NCBI RefSeq assembly: GCF_026230175.1
Contig: NZ_CP104208.1
Location: forward strand, 1,488,001-1,552,000
DNA: 64,000 nucleotides
Origin: Desulfovibrio mangrovi
Lineage (GTDB): Bacteria > Desulfobacterota > Desulfovibrionia > Desulfovibrionales > Desulfovibrionaceae
Reading direction: 5' to 3'
Below the pieces are notes generated by a model that was not told the origin of the DNA, searched no databases, and was given only the letters and a program-made list of their open reading frames with translations. Position 1 is the first letter of the stretch. Each line of letters begins with the position of its first letter. Made by a program: the position numbers and the translations under genes. Of the stretch, positions 1 to 8,594 are shown in pieces.

Positions 1-1
1 C

Positions 2-421
2 GAATCCCGCAGCGTCTTCCAGCAGCTTGCCAAGGAACGGCCGGACGTGCCCAACCCCTTAACCGGCACAGCCAACTTCCTGCTGAAACAGGGAAATTAC
101 ACGGCCGCAGCCCGCGCCTTTGCAGAAAGCCACCGGCTTGAGCCGCAGGCAGACCTGACCACCCAGATATCCCGAGCATGTCACTTCACCGACAAACCGG
201 AAGCGACTGCCAAGGCACTGTACCTTGCTCTGGAGCATCTGGGTGAAAAGGACATTGCCGAACGCATCCATCGCAGGATCCTTTCCGATCCTTCTCCGCG
301 GGATGCCCATCCATCCTCTGCCTTGCTGTCCCGCTTCCCGCGGCTCACCGAGATGCTCTCCGTCGCCCGATACACCATTCGGCTGTATCGTGAGACAAAA
401 CTGGCTGACGACGCAGCGTAA
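2..421 (+). CDS. TPR-like repeat protein, C-terminal part (5' end outside window)
   Basis: The reading frame is open from base 2, so the gene begins upstream of the window and only 139 codons are visible. Helical repeats with alternating small and hydrophobic residues (N-F-L-L-K-Q-G-N-Y-T-A-A-A-R-A-F followed by E-S-H-R-L-E-P) are typical of tetratricopeptide repeats, which mediate protein-protein contacts. No catalytic motif is visible. A GTG at 47 could serve as a start, but it falls inside the first repeat and I see no ribosome binding site there, so I treat it as internal. A strong terminator follows. Confidence 0.6.
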   Translation, partial: ESRSVFQQLAKERPDVPNPLTGTANFLLKQGNYTAAARAFAESHRLEPQADLTTQISRACHFTDKPEATAKALYLALEHLGEKDIAERIHRRILSDPSPRDAHPSSALLSRFPRLTEMLSVARYTIRLYRETKLADDAA

Positions 422-444
422 GCGCAATCAGAAGAAAACAGAAA

Positions 445-467
445 AGCCGGGCAGTGCCCGGCTTTTT
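445..467. terminator. Bidirectional intrinsic terminator
   Basis: An 8-bp GC stem (AGCCGGGC / GCCCGGCT) has a 3-base loop and T5 on the plus side and A4 on the other. It sits between the convergent TPR gene and darP and can serve both. Confidence 0.85.
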
Positions 468-479
468 CATGCGATCAAC

Positions 480-1013
480 CTACTCCTGTTCCTCAAAATC
501 TCTCAGATATCGGAACAGTGTTCTGGCTGCCTTGGGTGGCTTACCCGCAGCAATTTCCTTCTTGCCGTTGCGCACCAACTGGCGCACGTACTGCACATCC
601 GCTGCCGGATACATTTCCAGCATGTCGTCCAGTGCATCGGCCTTTTCGGCCATAAGCCCATCCCGCAGCCTCTCAAGATGATGAAAGTCGGCTGTAGCGG
701 AAGCGCGTCCGGCATGATAGTCGTTCAAGCGGGCTTCAATCTCGGTGATATCGATCTCTCGCAACATTTTTCCGATGAATTGCATCTGTCGGCGTTTGGC
801 TTCATGCTTGGAATACTTGTGATAGTCTTCAAAGGCCGCCACAAGGGCAGGCGGAAGCCCGAAGCTGCGCACTGCCGTTATGGGCATGCACGCCAGATCT
901 TCGCCGATCTTCTGGCGGGCCGTGCTTCTGCGCTTCTTTTCTGAACGGCTGAGATACTCCTCGTCCCCGTTCTCATCCAATTCGTCGTTCATGATATCAA
1001 AATCTTCAGTCAT
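480..1013 (-). CDS. darP: Ribosome-associated protein DarP (YjgA/DUF615 family)
   Basis: This 177-residue protein matches the DUF615/YjgA family in length and layout. It has an acidic N-terminus, then S-R-S-E-K-K-R-R followed by a long helical body containing D-Y-H-K-Y-S-K-H-E-A-K-R-R-Q-M-Q-F-I-G-K and ending in a leucine/arginine-rich helix. In E. coli the family binds the 50S subunit late in assembly and helps peptidyl-transferase-centre maturation. The start at 1013 is supported by GGAGG a few bases upstream. A later ATG seven codons in is possible but has no ribosome binding site. It appears to be a single-gene unit. Confidence 0.88.
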   Translation of the reverse strand: MTEDFDIMNDELDENGDEEYLSRSEKKRRSTARQKIGEDLACMPITAVRSFGLPPALVAAFEDYHKYSKHEAKRRQMQFIGKMLREIDITEIEARLNDYHAGRASATADFHHLERLRDGLMAEKADALDDMLEMYPAADVQYVRQLVRNGKKEIAAGKPPKAARTLFRYLRDFEEQE

Positions 1014-1083
1014 GCGTCCTCCGCTGCCAAGCCCTGTACGCTACCAAGGCATATACGTCCACCCCCCACCCGCGCCGTGGGGA

Positions 1084-1112
1084 TATAAAAAAGCGGCCCT
1101 CAGGCGGGCCGC
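1084..1112 (-). terminator. Intrinsic terminator of the 1137-1460 gene
   Basis: Stem GCGGCC(C)/(G)GGCCGC with a short loop, followed on the minus strand by T6. Confidence 0.75.
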
Positions 1113-1136
1113 TTCATCATACTCGCAATGGTAATT

Positions 1137-1460
1137 TCATGCACGCTTTTCCGGTGTGGTTATCTTCCAGAGGGCCGGCGGCAATTCCACATTGAACTCC
1201 ACATCCCGTTCCGGCACCGACAGCACCAGCAGCAAGTTGCCCGAAGGTTCCAGCCGGAAGACATACTGGAACAGCCTGTCATGGATGATCGAAACGGGAA
1301 CCCCTGCCTCTGAGGCGACGTGTTTGGAAGCCTCTTCCAGGACCTTTGCAGCTTCCTGATGCAGGGCGAGGTTCTCGGGATCCATGCATATGACTCTCTG
1401 TTCCGGCCTGAGTACCTGCAAACGCTTGCGGATATACTCCTGGCGCATGGGAATCTGCAT
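1137..1460 (-). CDS. Small uncharacterised protein, paralogue of the next gene
   Basis: A 107-residue soluble protein of unknown function. The open frame extends to 1550, but an ATG at 1460 preceded by AAAGGAG (11 bases away) fits better, and the paralogue at 1631-1957 starts at the equivalent place. The two share a C-terminal core: L-F then an aromatic/hydrophobic strand, E-P-S-G-x-L, a hydrophobic strand, P-E-x-x-x-E and a final P-x-x-W. This looks like a small alpha-plus-beta domain with N-terminal helices. No catalytic residues stand out. A GTG two codons upstream is an alternative start. Confidence 0.6.
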   Translation of the reverse strand: MQIPMRQEYIRKRLQVLRPEQRVICMDPENLALHQEAAKVLEEASKHVASEAGVPVSIIHDRLFQYVFRLEPSGNLLLVLSVPERDVEFNVELPPALWKITTPEKRA

Positions 1461-1630
1461 GACCACACACTCCTTTGCGTAACACGCACCGGCTGCCCAA
1501 TTACCTCCAGTGCTTCTGCTGCGAACAATCAGATCATGGCGCAAAGTCATAAGAATTCACAGATGTTACTCAAAGAATAATTAATGATTCCGCATACTCC
1601 GTCAAGCCTGTTTTCGAAACTCCGCCCTTG

Positions 1631-1957
1631 TCAATTCAAGTAATGGCTCTGGCCCTTGAACGTCCACATGCGCGCAGGCACTTCAGCAAACAGCTCAAGC
1701 CCGTGCTCCGGCATGTAAATGGCCATGACCAGTGATCCGGAAGGCTCCACATAATACATGTTATCGAACAGATTGTTCACCACATCCTGTCCTCGCAACC
1801 CCACGGCTTCTGCGACCTTGATGGCTGAACGGGCAATGGCCCGCTTGCCCTCCATGAGGATGAGAATGTCAGAAGCGCTCACATGCACAGCGCGTTGGCC
1901 CTCGTAGAGCGCCTCAACCCTTTCCACAACTTGTGCTTCAATGGAATATTCCTGCAT
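1631..1957 (-). CDS. Small uncharacterised protein, tandem paralogue of 1137-1460
   Basis: A 108-residue protein of unknown function, aligned end to end with its neighbour. It keeps L-F, V-E-P-S-G-S-L, M-P-E-H and V-P-A-R-M-W at equivalent positions but is otherwise well diverged, so the duplication is old or the two arrived separately. The ATG at 1957 has GAAAGGAGG upstream. The 170-bp gap to the downstream gene is AT-rich, so the pair may be separate units with their own promoters. No membrane segment or signal peptide is visible. Confidence 0.65.
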   Translation of the reverse strand: MQEYSIEAQVVERVEALYEGQRAVHVSASDILILMEGKRAIARSAIKVAEAVGLRGQDVVNNLFDNMYYVEPSGSLVMAIYMPEHGLELFAEVPARMWTFKGQSHYLN

Positions 1958-2229
1958 GACAGCCTCCTTTCGGATAATCTCCCCTCAAATCTTGATGAAA
2001 GACTTGCAATGGCAATGCCACAAATACTAAATGTATTACTATCGACACAATAGCTGCACCCGTGTTAGAGAAAGGAATCACAAGCCCCAGATAGCGAGCA
2101 CCAGGAAAAGAAAATGCGGAAAATCTGACCATGAGAAATGTATTTCCCGCCGCTACATTGACACAGCTTGGGCATCCACTTACCATTCCGAAACAAGTGC
2201 TCAACATTTCTTACAGGAATTAAAGCAAG

Positions 2230-4287
2230 ATGGCAGCAACCAAAACCGCCCTCTCCTCTGACCTCACTGCCTCAAGAGAGAAAGGTTACTACCGGGAAAA
2301 CAAGCTCTTTCCTTTGCTGCTTTGCGCCTTGTTCCTGCTGTTGGCACTTCCGCAAACAGCATCTGCCACATTCCGGAAAGTTACCTTGCAGCTGCACTGG
2401 CAGAATCAATTCGAGTTTGCCGGTTACTACGCCGCCATTGAACAGGGCTACTACCGGCAGGAAGGCTTGGATGTAACCATTTTGGAAGGTGGCCCGGGAA
2501 TTGTTCCCATTACGCAGATCATGCAAGGCAAGGCAGAGTTTTGCGTCGGCGGCTCGGAAATGCTGCTGGCCCGCCTGCGTGGGCAACCCGTTGTAGCCCT
2601 TGCCGCCATTTTCCAGCACTCTGCAGCAACCCTGCTGGTCAGATCCGACTCCGGCATCTACACCCCGCAGGATCTTGCCGGTCGCATACTGGAAATGGGC
2701 GATCTTGAAAGCGATGCCGAAATCTATGCCCTGCTCATGAACGAAGGGCTGACCAAGGACAAGGTCATTCACGTGCCTTCCACCTTTACCATGGATGGCA
2801 TCGTCAACAAAAAGGTGGAAGCCCTCTCCAGCTACCTTTCCAACCAGCCATTTTTTCTGAAGAAGGCCTCCATCCCCTACCGCCTGCTCCGCCCCCTGTG
2901 GTACGGCATCGACTTTTATGGCGACAGCCTGTTTACCACAGAAACTCTTGCCGCTCAGGACCCTGATCTGGTTGAGGCATTCACCCGTGCGTCTCTCAAG
3001 GGATGGCACTATGCCCTGAACCATCCAGATGAACTCATCCGCACCATCTCCACCAAATACCCGCCATCCCTCATCCCGAGAACGCAGGAGCATCTCTGGT
3101 TCGAGTACCAGGAGATGAAGAAGCTGATCATGCCCACGGTAATCGAGATCGGGCACATGAATCCGGGACGATTCCGGCACATGGCAGATACATTTGTCCA
3201 ACTCGGTCTTGCCAAGCCAGGATACAACCTGAACAATTTCATCTACCGGCCCACGCAGGCCATCATCGACTGGCATAGCTACGAAACGCAGTTCGTTCTC
3301 TACGCCACTCCGGCGACTGCCCTGTTGTTTCTGATGTGGTGGACATTCCGACGCAGACTTTTCTCTGAGCATACCCTTCGGGTGCAGACCGAATCCGATC
3401 TGGATACCATGCGCTTCAAAACACGCCAGATTCTTGCCAGCACGCAGGCGGGATATTGGGAGTGGGATATCCGACAGAACGAATTCTATCTGGATGAACG
3501 GGCGGCTTCCCTGCTCGGCCTGCCATCAGTGCCCATCCTGCTTACCCCGGAAGAAATCGATAAGCTTGCCGAATCACCGGTAAGCACCTTCCATGCGGCA
3601 CTGAAGGCCGCGCTGCAGGACAGCACCGAGACAATCAATCTGGAATTCCGAACCAGCGCCAGCGGCCTTCGCTGGGTTGCCTGTAACGGCACTCTGGTGC
3701 AAACCGGCAGCCTGCCTCCCCGACAGGCTTCAGGCACACTGCAGGATATTACTCCCTTCAAGCAGTTGACGAGAGAAGTACAGGAGATTACCCACACCGG
3801 CGCTCTGAACGCCATTCCGAACAGACACCTCTTCTTCCAGAAAGCAGAAGCCTGCTTCGATCAGGTCAGGGAACGGGGTACACCGGCTAGCATTGCCATT
3901 CTGGACATCGACCAGACCAGTGAGCTCTCAGGCACACACGGCATCATCGCCACAGAGCAACTCATAAAGCATTTCAACGCGGCGCTCACGGCATCGTTAC
4001 GTCATCAGGACACGGTGGCACTCATGGGCACCAGTGAGTTTTTCATCCTTTTCCCCGAGGCCGACAAGACTCTCTGCCGTACGTTGATCGACTCCTTCCG
4101 CGCCACAATGGAAACGACAAGCTTCAGTGCCAATGGAACTCCCGTGAAGGTCACATTCTCAGGCGGCATTGCAGACACGATGGAACTGCCCGCCGAAGAC
4201 CTGCGCCCCAGAGCCCTTATTGCCATTGCGGACAAGCGGCTGAACATGGCCAAGAAGACCGGTCAGGACAGAGTCGTCGCCGACTGA
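2230..4287 (+). CDS. Membrane sensor: NMT1/THI5-like periplasmic domain, TM helix, PAS, degenerate GGDEF
   Basis: A 685-residue receptor. Residues about 25-46 form a signal segment ending A-S-A. About 50-345 form an NMT1/THI5-like periplasmic binding domain (L-Q-L-H-W-x-N-Q-F-E-F-A-G-Y-Y-A-A-I-E-x-G-Y-Y). A TM helix lies near 355-373 and a PAS-like region near 400-515 (Y-W-E-W-D-I-R). The GGDEF-like domain (520-680) carries G-T-S-E-F where GGDEF is expected, so it is unlikely to make c-di-GMP and may bind nucleotide or signal by contact. Fusions of NMT1 domains to GGDEF outputs are known, and the ligand is usually inferred to be a pyrimidine-like or other small compound. The start follows a weak AGGAATT site. 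No operon partner is visible. Confidence 0.8.
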   Translation: MAATKTALSSDLTASREKGYYRENKLFPLLLCALFLLLALPQTASATFRKVTLQLHWQNQFEFAGYYAAIEQGYYRQEGLDVTILEGGPGIVPITQIMQGKAEFCVGGSEMLLARLRGQPVVALAAIFQHSAATLLVRSDSGIYTPQDLAGRILEMGDLESDAEIYALLMNEGLTKDKVIHVPSTFTMDGIVNKKVEALSSYLSNQPFFLKKASIPYRLLRPLWYGIDFYGDSLFTTETLAAQDPDLVEAFTRASLKGWHYALNHPDELIRTISTKYPPSLIPRTQEHLWFEYQEMKKLIMPTVIEIGHMNPGRFRHMADTFVQLGLAKPGYNLNNFIYRPTQAIIDWHSYETQFVLYATPATALLFLMWWTFRRRLFSEHTLRVQTESDLDTMRFKTRQILASTQAGYWEWDIRQNEFYLDERAASLLGLPSVPILLTPEEIDKLAESPVSTFHAALKAALQDSTETINLEFRTSASGLRWVACNGTLVQTGSLPPRQASGTLQDITPFKQLTREVQEITHTGALNAIPNRHLFFQKAEACFDQVRERGTPASIAILDIDQTSELSGTHGIIATEQLIKHFNAALTASLRHQDTVALMGTSEFFILFPEADKTLCRTLIDSFRATMETTSFSANGTPVKVTFSGGIADTMELPAEDLRPRALIAIADKRLNMAKKTGQDRVVAD

Positions 4288-4468
4288 TATCGCCTGCAGC
4301 TTCCAGCATAATTCACCCCCTCATCATGCTCCCATCCCCGCGCTCTCCGGGCGGGGGACACCTTGTCGCGTCCACAGACAGGACCTACAACTCCGGCCGC
4401 AGGGCGCATGCTTCGAGATATTGACGCATCGCTTTCGCTGACATAGAGCTATCTCACGGGAGCATTGC

Positions 4469-4963
4469 ATGCGTACACGATTCACGGAAGCGATATCGCG
4501 CTACGTCCGGGTAGCCCCTTTTCCCCATATGACCACAATCAGCATGGCGGGGCTCTCTCTGCTGTGCGGAGCAGAAGCCAGCCTTGAAAGCGATTCCGGC
4601 AATCGTTTTCTTGCTGCCGTGTTCTGGGTTCTTTCAGCCCTGTTTGCATGGGGCATTTTGCTGTGTCAGGCAGACGCCCTTTCGCGCTTCAGGGAGTTCG
4701 AGCGGGTTCGCGCCACATTACGACGCTACGGCTTCAAACCGCGCATTCTGCGACCGGTCTCCTCTTCCCGTTGCCAGCGGGATGCGGCTCTCCTTGCTGC
4801 CTCGGAGACGGGATTCCGTGCACAGGCCCATCGGTATTTCCGCGAGCTTGGCTACCGGTGGTATCACATCCTGCCCGACCGCATTGTGGCCAACCCACTG
4901 TATTTCTTCCATCCCGATTTTTTACGCAGCACCTTTCTGCCCCGCCGCAGCACACAGGAATAG
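4469..4963 (+). CDS. Uncharacterised single-TM protein
   Basis: 164 residues, not recognised. One clear hydrophobic helix lies near residues 48-68 (F-L-A-A-V-F-W-V-L-S-A-L-F-A-W-G), followed by an arginine-rich cytoplasmic-type region. The C-terminus is aromatic, with Y-F-R-E-L-G-Y-R-W-Y-H-I-L-P-D. GGGAG six bases before the ATG supports the start. Codon use resembles the chromosomal backbone. A 180-bp gap separates it from the sensor upstream and about 107 bp from the hydrolase downstream, so co-transcription is uncertain. Confidence 0.6.
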   Translation: MRTRFTEAISRYVRVAPFPHMTTISMAGLSLLCGAEASLESDSGNRFLAAVFWVLSALFAWGILLCQADALSRFREFERVRATLRRYGFKPRILRPVSSSRCQRDAALLAASETGFRAQAHRYFRELGYRWYHILPDRIVANPLYFFHPDFLRSTFLPRRSTQE

Positions 4964-5070
4964 CGCCCATCCCAAAAACCTCCTTTTTCGGGAGGACATC
5001 TCATGACATCCGGAATGAAAGTACTTATAGTCTCCGTGATTCCATCTGACATTCGCATACGGAGAACGCC

Positions 5071-5817
5071 ATGCAGTACAAGATCCACCCCATTGTCATG
5101 GGCACCAAGGTATTCGATAAAGGCATGATGACCTATCAGCACGACTACGGGAAATCCTACACCATTCCCATCTACTGCTGGTACGTTGAAGGCGGCGACA
5201 AGAAGATTCTTGTGGATACGGGCGAAATGCAGCCCATCAAGTCCGAGGATCGTGAAAAGGCCATTGGCGGCCCCATCTACACCTTTGAAGAAGGTCTCGC
5301 CAAATACGGCCTCACGCCGGACGACATAGACATTATCATCCACACGCACCTGCACAACGACCACTGCGAAAACGACTACAAGTGCGCAAATGCCGAAATC
5401 TACGTGCACGAACGCGAGCTTGAACGCATCCACGATCCGCATCCGCTGGACTTCCGCTATCTTGAAGACTACATCGAAGACGTGGAGGAAAACGGCCAGA
5501 TCCGGGCAATCACGGAAAGCGAAAAGGAAATCGTGTCCGGCATCCGTGTCATTCACACCCCGGCACACACCGAGGGCGGCCTGAGTGTGCTTATCGATAC
5601 CGCAGAGGGCACCGTTGCCATCACCGGCTTCTGCGTCATCGACGAAAACCTCAATCCCCCTGCAGAAATACGCGCCAAGGAGATGGAAGTCATTCCCCCC
5701 GGCACCTGTATCAACCCCGTGGAGAGCTACGAAATCATGCTCAAGGTGAAATCCCTGGCTTCCACGGTCATCGCATTGCATGAGCCGCGCTACGCGAGCA
5801 TAGAAACCATAGGCTAA
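5071..5817 (+). CDS. Metallo-beta-lactamase-fold hydrolase (N-acyl homoserine lactonase-like)
   Basis: The 248-residue protein has the HxHxDH zinc motif as H-T-H-L-H-N-D-H (about residues 91-98), a further zinc His in H-T-P-A-H-T-E-G-G, an Asp near G-F-C-V-I-D and a final His in A-L-H-E-P. This set of ligands is typical of the lactonase-like branch of the superfamily, but the branch contains many activities and the substrate cannot be read from sequence. The ATG has GGAGAA upstream. It is followed 11 bp later by an OsmC-like gene on the same strand, so the two are probably co-transcribed and might share a detoxification role. Confidence 0.75.
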   Translation: MQYKIHPIVMGTKVFDKGMMTYQHDYGKSYTIPIYCWYVEGGDKKILVDTGEMQPIKSEDREKAIGGPIYTFEEGLAKYGLTPDDIDIIIHTHLHNDHCENDYKCANAEIYVHERELERIHDPHPLDFRYLEDYIEDVEENGQIRAITESEKEIVSGIRVIHTPAHTEGGLSVLIDTAEGTVAITGFCVIDENLNPPAEIRAKEMEVIPPGTCINPVESYEIMLKVKSLASTVIALHEPRYASIETIG

Positions 5818-5828
5818 CAGGATTCCTG

Positions 5829-6236
5829 ATGAGCAACACCATTCTCGATGTCACCTACGAAGGCGGCATGAAGGTCGCCGCAACCATCCGCAACTTCACC
5901 GTACACACGGACCAGAAGGAAAAGCAGGGAGGAGAAGATAGCGCCCCCACTCCCTTTGAACTCTTCTTTGCCGCCCTCGCCACCTGTGCGGGGGTGTATG
6001 CCAAGCGTTTCTGCGACAAGAAAAACATCTCCGTGGACGGCATAGCCATCTCCATGGAATGCGAATTCGATCCTGATCCGAAGAAGTACCGGGCCCAGAA
6101 GATCACCACCTCCATCACCGTGCCCGCCGACTTCCCCGAGAACTTTGAAACAGCGCTCATCCGCACCGTGGAAGGTTGCGCCGTTAAAAAACAGATTCTG
6201 GAACCGCCGGTATTCGAAGTGCGGATTCAGCGCTAA
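5829..6236 (+). CDS. OsmC/Ohr-like protein
   Basis: A 135-residue protein of the OsmC fold. The central helix F-E-L-F-F-A-A-L-A-T-C-A-G-V-Y contains the first conserved Cys, and the C-terminal V-E-G-C-A-V-K carries the second, matching the peroxidatic/resolving pair of thiol-dependent organic-peroxide reductases. N-terminal beta strands (V-T-Y-E-G-G-M-K-V) also fit. It lies 11 bp after the hydrolase gene and is followed by a terminator, making a two-gene unit. A role in peroxide or reactive-sulfur stress is inferred from the family. Confidence 0.8.
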   Translation: MSNTILDVTYEGGMKVAATIRNFTVHTDQKEKQGGEDSAPTPFELFFAALATCAGVYAKRFCDKKNISVDGIAISMECEFDPDPKKYRAQKITTSITVPADFPENFETALIRTVEGCAVKKQILEPPVFEVRIQR

Positions 6237-6260
6237 GCCGTAAGGCAGCATCAAAGACAA

Positions 6261-6287
6261 AGCCCGCCGCAAGGACGGGCTTTTTTA
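6261..6287 (+). terminator. Intrinsic terminator after the OsmC-like gene
   Basis: Stem AGCCCG/CGGGCT with a 9-base loop, followed by T6. Confidence 0.8.
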
Positions 6288-6620
6288 TTTTCTCATCATT
6301 ACAGCACGATAGACAATAATAATTTCCACCACCGAGCACTCGCAAAGACGCCCCCGGTGGCGGGAGCGCCTTACCCAAAAGCTGCTTTCTGCTCCGAAGC
6401 CAACTCCGGCAAACCGCAGCATGCTCCCTGTAGAAGCCAGCTAACGCAACCGCTACCTGCCCGCGAAATAATCAGACCTCACCGCATTGCCCAGCCTGCA
6501 GCCCACTTTGAGCATTTCACGTATTCACACCCGCTGTAGATTGTGGCATGCTTTCGCCGTATTACCTATAACCCGATCAAATGCAGCGCGTCCCTGCGGG
6601 ACGCTTCAGGAGTTTTCCAT

Positions 6621-7355
6621 ATGCCCACTTCCACCCAACTTTCTCTGCACGTGGCCGAGAATCCGGAAACCCTTGCACGCCTTGCAGCCAAACTGGTCAT
6701 CGAACGCTGCCAAAAGGCCATTGCCGAACGGGGAACCTTCACAATCGCCCTCTCCGGCGGCAAAACCCCCACCCTGCTGTTCCAACTGCTTGCAACCCCC
6801 GAGTTCCAGAAAAGTCTGCCGTGGGAAAAAGTGCTCTTCTATTGGGTGGATGAACGCTGCGTAGACCCCGACCACTCCGACAGCAACTACCGCGTTGCCC
6901 GCGACGAGCTGCTGCAAAAAGTGGAAGCCACCAAGTTTTACCGCATGCGAGGCGAACTGGACCCCGAAGAGGCCGCCCAAGCCTACGAACGTCTGCTCCG
7001 CCAGCATTTCGAACTTGGAGCTGGCGAACTGCCCCGTTTCGACTGCATCCTCCTCGGCATGGGGGCTGATGGCCATGTGGCCTCCCTCTTCCCCGAAGAA
7101 GAAGGGATCAACATCAAGGACCGCCTCGTCATTGACCAGCGAATCAGCAAACTCAAGAGCGACAGGCTCACCCTGACCCTGCCCGTATTGAATAACGCCC
7201 GTTGCTGCATATTCATGGTGCAGGGCAAGGAGAAGCATGAAGTACTGGCAAAGGCCCTGAATATTCTCGGCTCTCCCGACCTGCCTGCCCAAAAGGTGAA
7301 ACCCGTAAACGGCGAACTGATCTGGGTTGTGGATGAGGATGCACGTCAGGGCTAA
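6621..7355 (+). CDS. pgl: 6-phosphogluconolactonase
   Basis: 244 residues, the usual length of the DevB/Pgl family. It hydrolyses 6-phosphogluconolactone in the pentose phosphate pathway. Visible family signatures are L-S-G-G-K-T-P (about residues 45-51), W-V-D-E-R-C-V (about 77-83) with D-S-N-Y following, and G-M-G-A-D-G-H-V-A-S-L-F-P (about 150-162). The frame is open from 6543, but the ATG at 6621 with AGGAG nine bases upstream gives the expected N-terminus. It appears monocistronic. No zwf or gnd is seen nearby. Confidence 0.92.
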   Translation: MPTSTQLSLHVAENPETLARLAAKLVIERCQKAIAERGTFTIALSGGKTPTLLFQLLATPEFQKSLPWEKVLFYWVDERCVDPDHSDSNYRVARDELLQKVEATKFYRMRGELDPEEAAQAYERLLRQHFELGAGELPRFDCILLGMGADGHVASLFPEEEGINIKDRLVIDQRISKLKSDRLTLTLPVLNNARCCIFMVQGKEKHEVLAKALNILGSPDLPAQKVKPVNGELIWVVDEDARQG

Positions 7356-7413
7356 CGGCACCCAAAAAACAACGCACATTGCCGAAAATGCAATGGCAGT
7401 CCAACAAAACAAG

Positions 7414-7441
7414 AAAGGCCGACACGCAAGTGTCGGCCTTT
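7414..7441 (+). terminator. Intrinsic terminator after pgl
   Basis: Stem AAAGGCCGACA / TGTCGGCCTTT (11 bp) with a 6-base loop. Confidence 0.85.
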
Positions 7442-7444
7442 CAG

Positions 7445-7784
7445 ACTAATGGCGAGTTTTTTTTACATATTTCTTTTTCATAAACCGTCAGACGAAGTTG
7501 CACGACTGGCAGTAAAAACAAGCAACAATCTGTTTGTAATCCTTACAATTATATTACAGAAGAATGCCCCACCACAAACTCTTATCATCCCTGGCTCTTG
7601 CAGGCCCGACTACCGGTAGAAAAATCGCCCCCTACGCAAGATGCAATCCTTTTCCGACCGCTGTCACGGCATGACGGAGTCTCATTTTTCTGGACTTCGT
7701 TGGCCGCCGACTGACAGAAAAACCGACACCCGCGTTTCGGCTGTCTTGTTTTTGCAGACTAGGAATGATTCCCGCACGTAACAG
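7445..7784. other. Gene-free stretch with a second hairpin at 7713-7752
   Basis: 340 bp between pgl and the minus-strand IMPACT gene. The left half is AT-rich with T and A runs. The only structure I see is at 7713-7752, where GACAG...CCGA/TCGG...CTGTC forms a nested hairpin with a T-rich tail on both strands. It probably terminates the IMPACT gene. No open frame here looks coding. Confidence 0.5.
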
Positions 7785-8414
7785 CTAGTCCCCCCCTTCA
7801 TTCAACAACTCCACAAGTACGGTACCGTTGGTCATCTCCTCAAGAGCACGCTGCAATCCCTCAGCTCTCTCTTCCGGCATTTCCAGCAGATAGCGAACAT
7901 CCACCGTGAACGATTCCTCCAGCACCACAGCCTCATAGTCAGGCAGCAGGCGCTTGAACAGGGTAACGGCGCTGTAGTCCAGCACTACCTCCATCCGTAC
8001 GGGCACAATACGCTCCCGTACCGGCAGGGTATCCAGCCCCGCCTTCACCATTCCTGCATACGCCCGTACCAGTCCGCCGGTCCCCAGTTTGATCCCGCCA
8101 AAATACCGCGTCACTACGCAGGCAACCTCACCCACAGACGCATGCAGCAACACGTTCAGCATAGGCCTGCCTGCCGTTCCGTGCGGCTCGCCGTCATCGC
8201 TCATGCCCACCTGAGCCGTGCTCCCGGGAGGACCGGCCTGAAACGCCCAGCAGTTATGGGTCGCATCCGGGTGCTCTACCCTGATGCGCTCAATGAACTC
8301 CCGTGCCGCCTCGGTGGATGAGGCATGGGCCATTGTGGTGATAAACCGGCTTTTCTTGATCATCTCCTCCACCCTGTGGAACGAGGAGTCCGGTATGAAG
8401 TAACGTGCGGTCAT
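7785..8414 (-). CDS. yigZ: IMPACT/YigZ family protein
   Basis: A 209-residue protein with the YigZ/UPF0029 signatures: K-K-S-R-F-I-T near the N-terminus, H-P-D-A-T-H-N-C-W-A-F, S-D-D-G-E-P-H-G-T-A-G-R-P, and V-T-R-Y-F-G-G-I-K-L-G-T-G-G-L-V-R-A-Y. The C-terminal DUF1949-like domain (D-Y-S-A-V-T-L-F-K-R-L-L) completes the family layout. Eukaryotic IMPACT relatives regulate translational stress kinases; the bacterial role is unsettled. The frame opens at 8513, but the ATG at 8414 gives the usual N-terminus (M-T-A-R-Y-F-I-P). Confidence 0.88.
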   Translation of the reverse strand: MTARYFIPDSSFHRVEEMIKKSRFITTMAHASSTEAAREFIERIRVEHPDATHNCWAFQAGPPGSTAQVGMSDDGEPHGTAGRPMLNVLLHASVGEVACVVTRYFGGIKLGTGGLVRAYAGMVKAGLDTLPVRERIVPVRMEVVLDYSAVTLFKRLLPDYEAVVLEESFTVDVRYLLEMPEERAEGLQRALEEMTNGTVLVELLNEGGD

Positions 8415-8594
8415 GCTGGCTGGATAGCGGCAGGCAGGCGCAAGGTCAACACACTGTTGAGAAAAGCCATGCCGGAGCCAGCAATGCCATAAGCGCAATG
8501 CCGCACGAAACACACCTCACCCGGCGCCGGATCAGGAAGCCCGACACAAGGCCGAGTTGACCAAATCCCGCATTCGGCCTACATCCTCGGCAAC

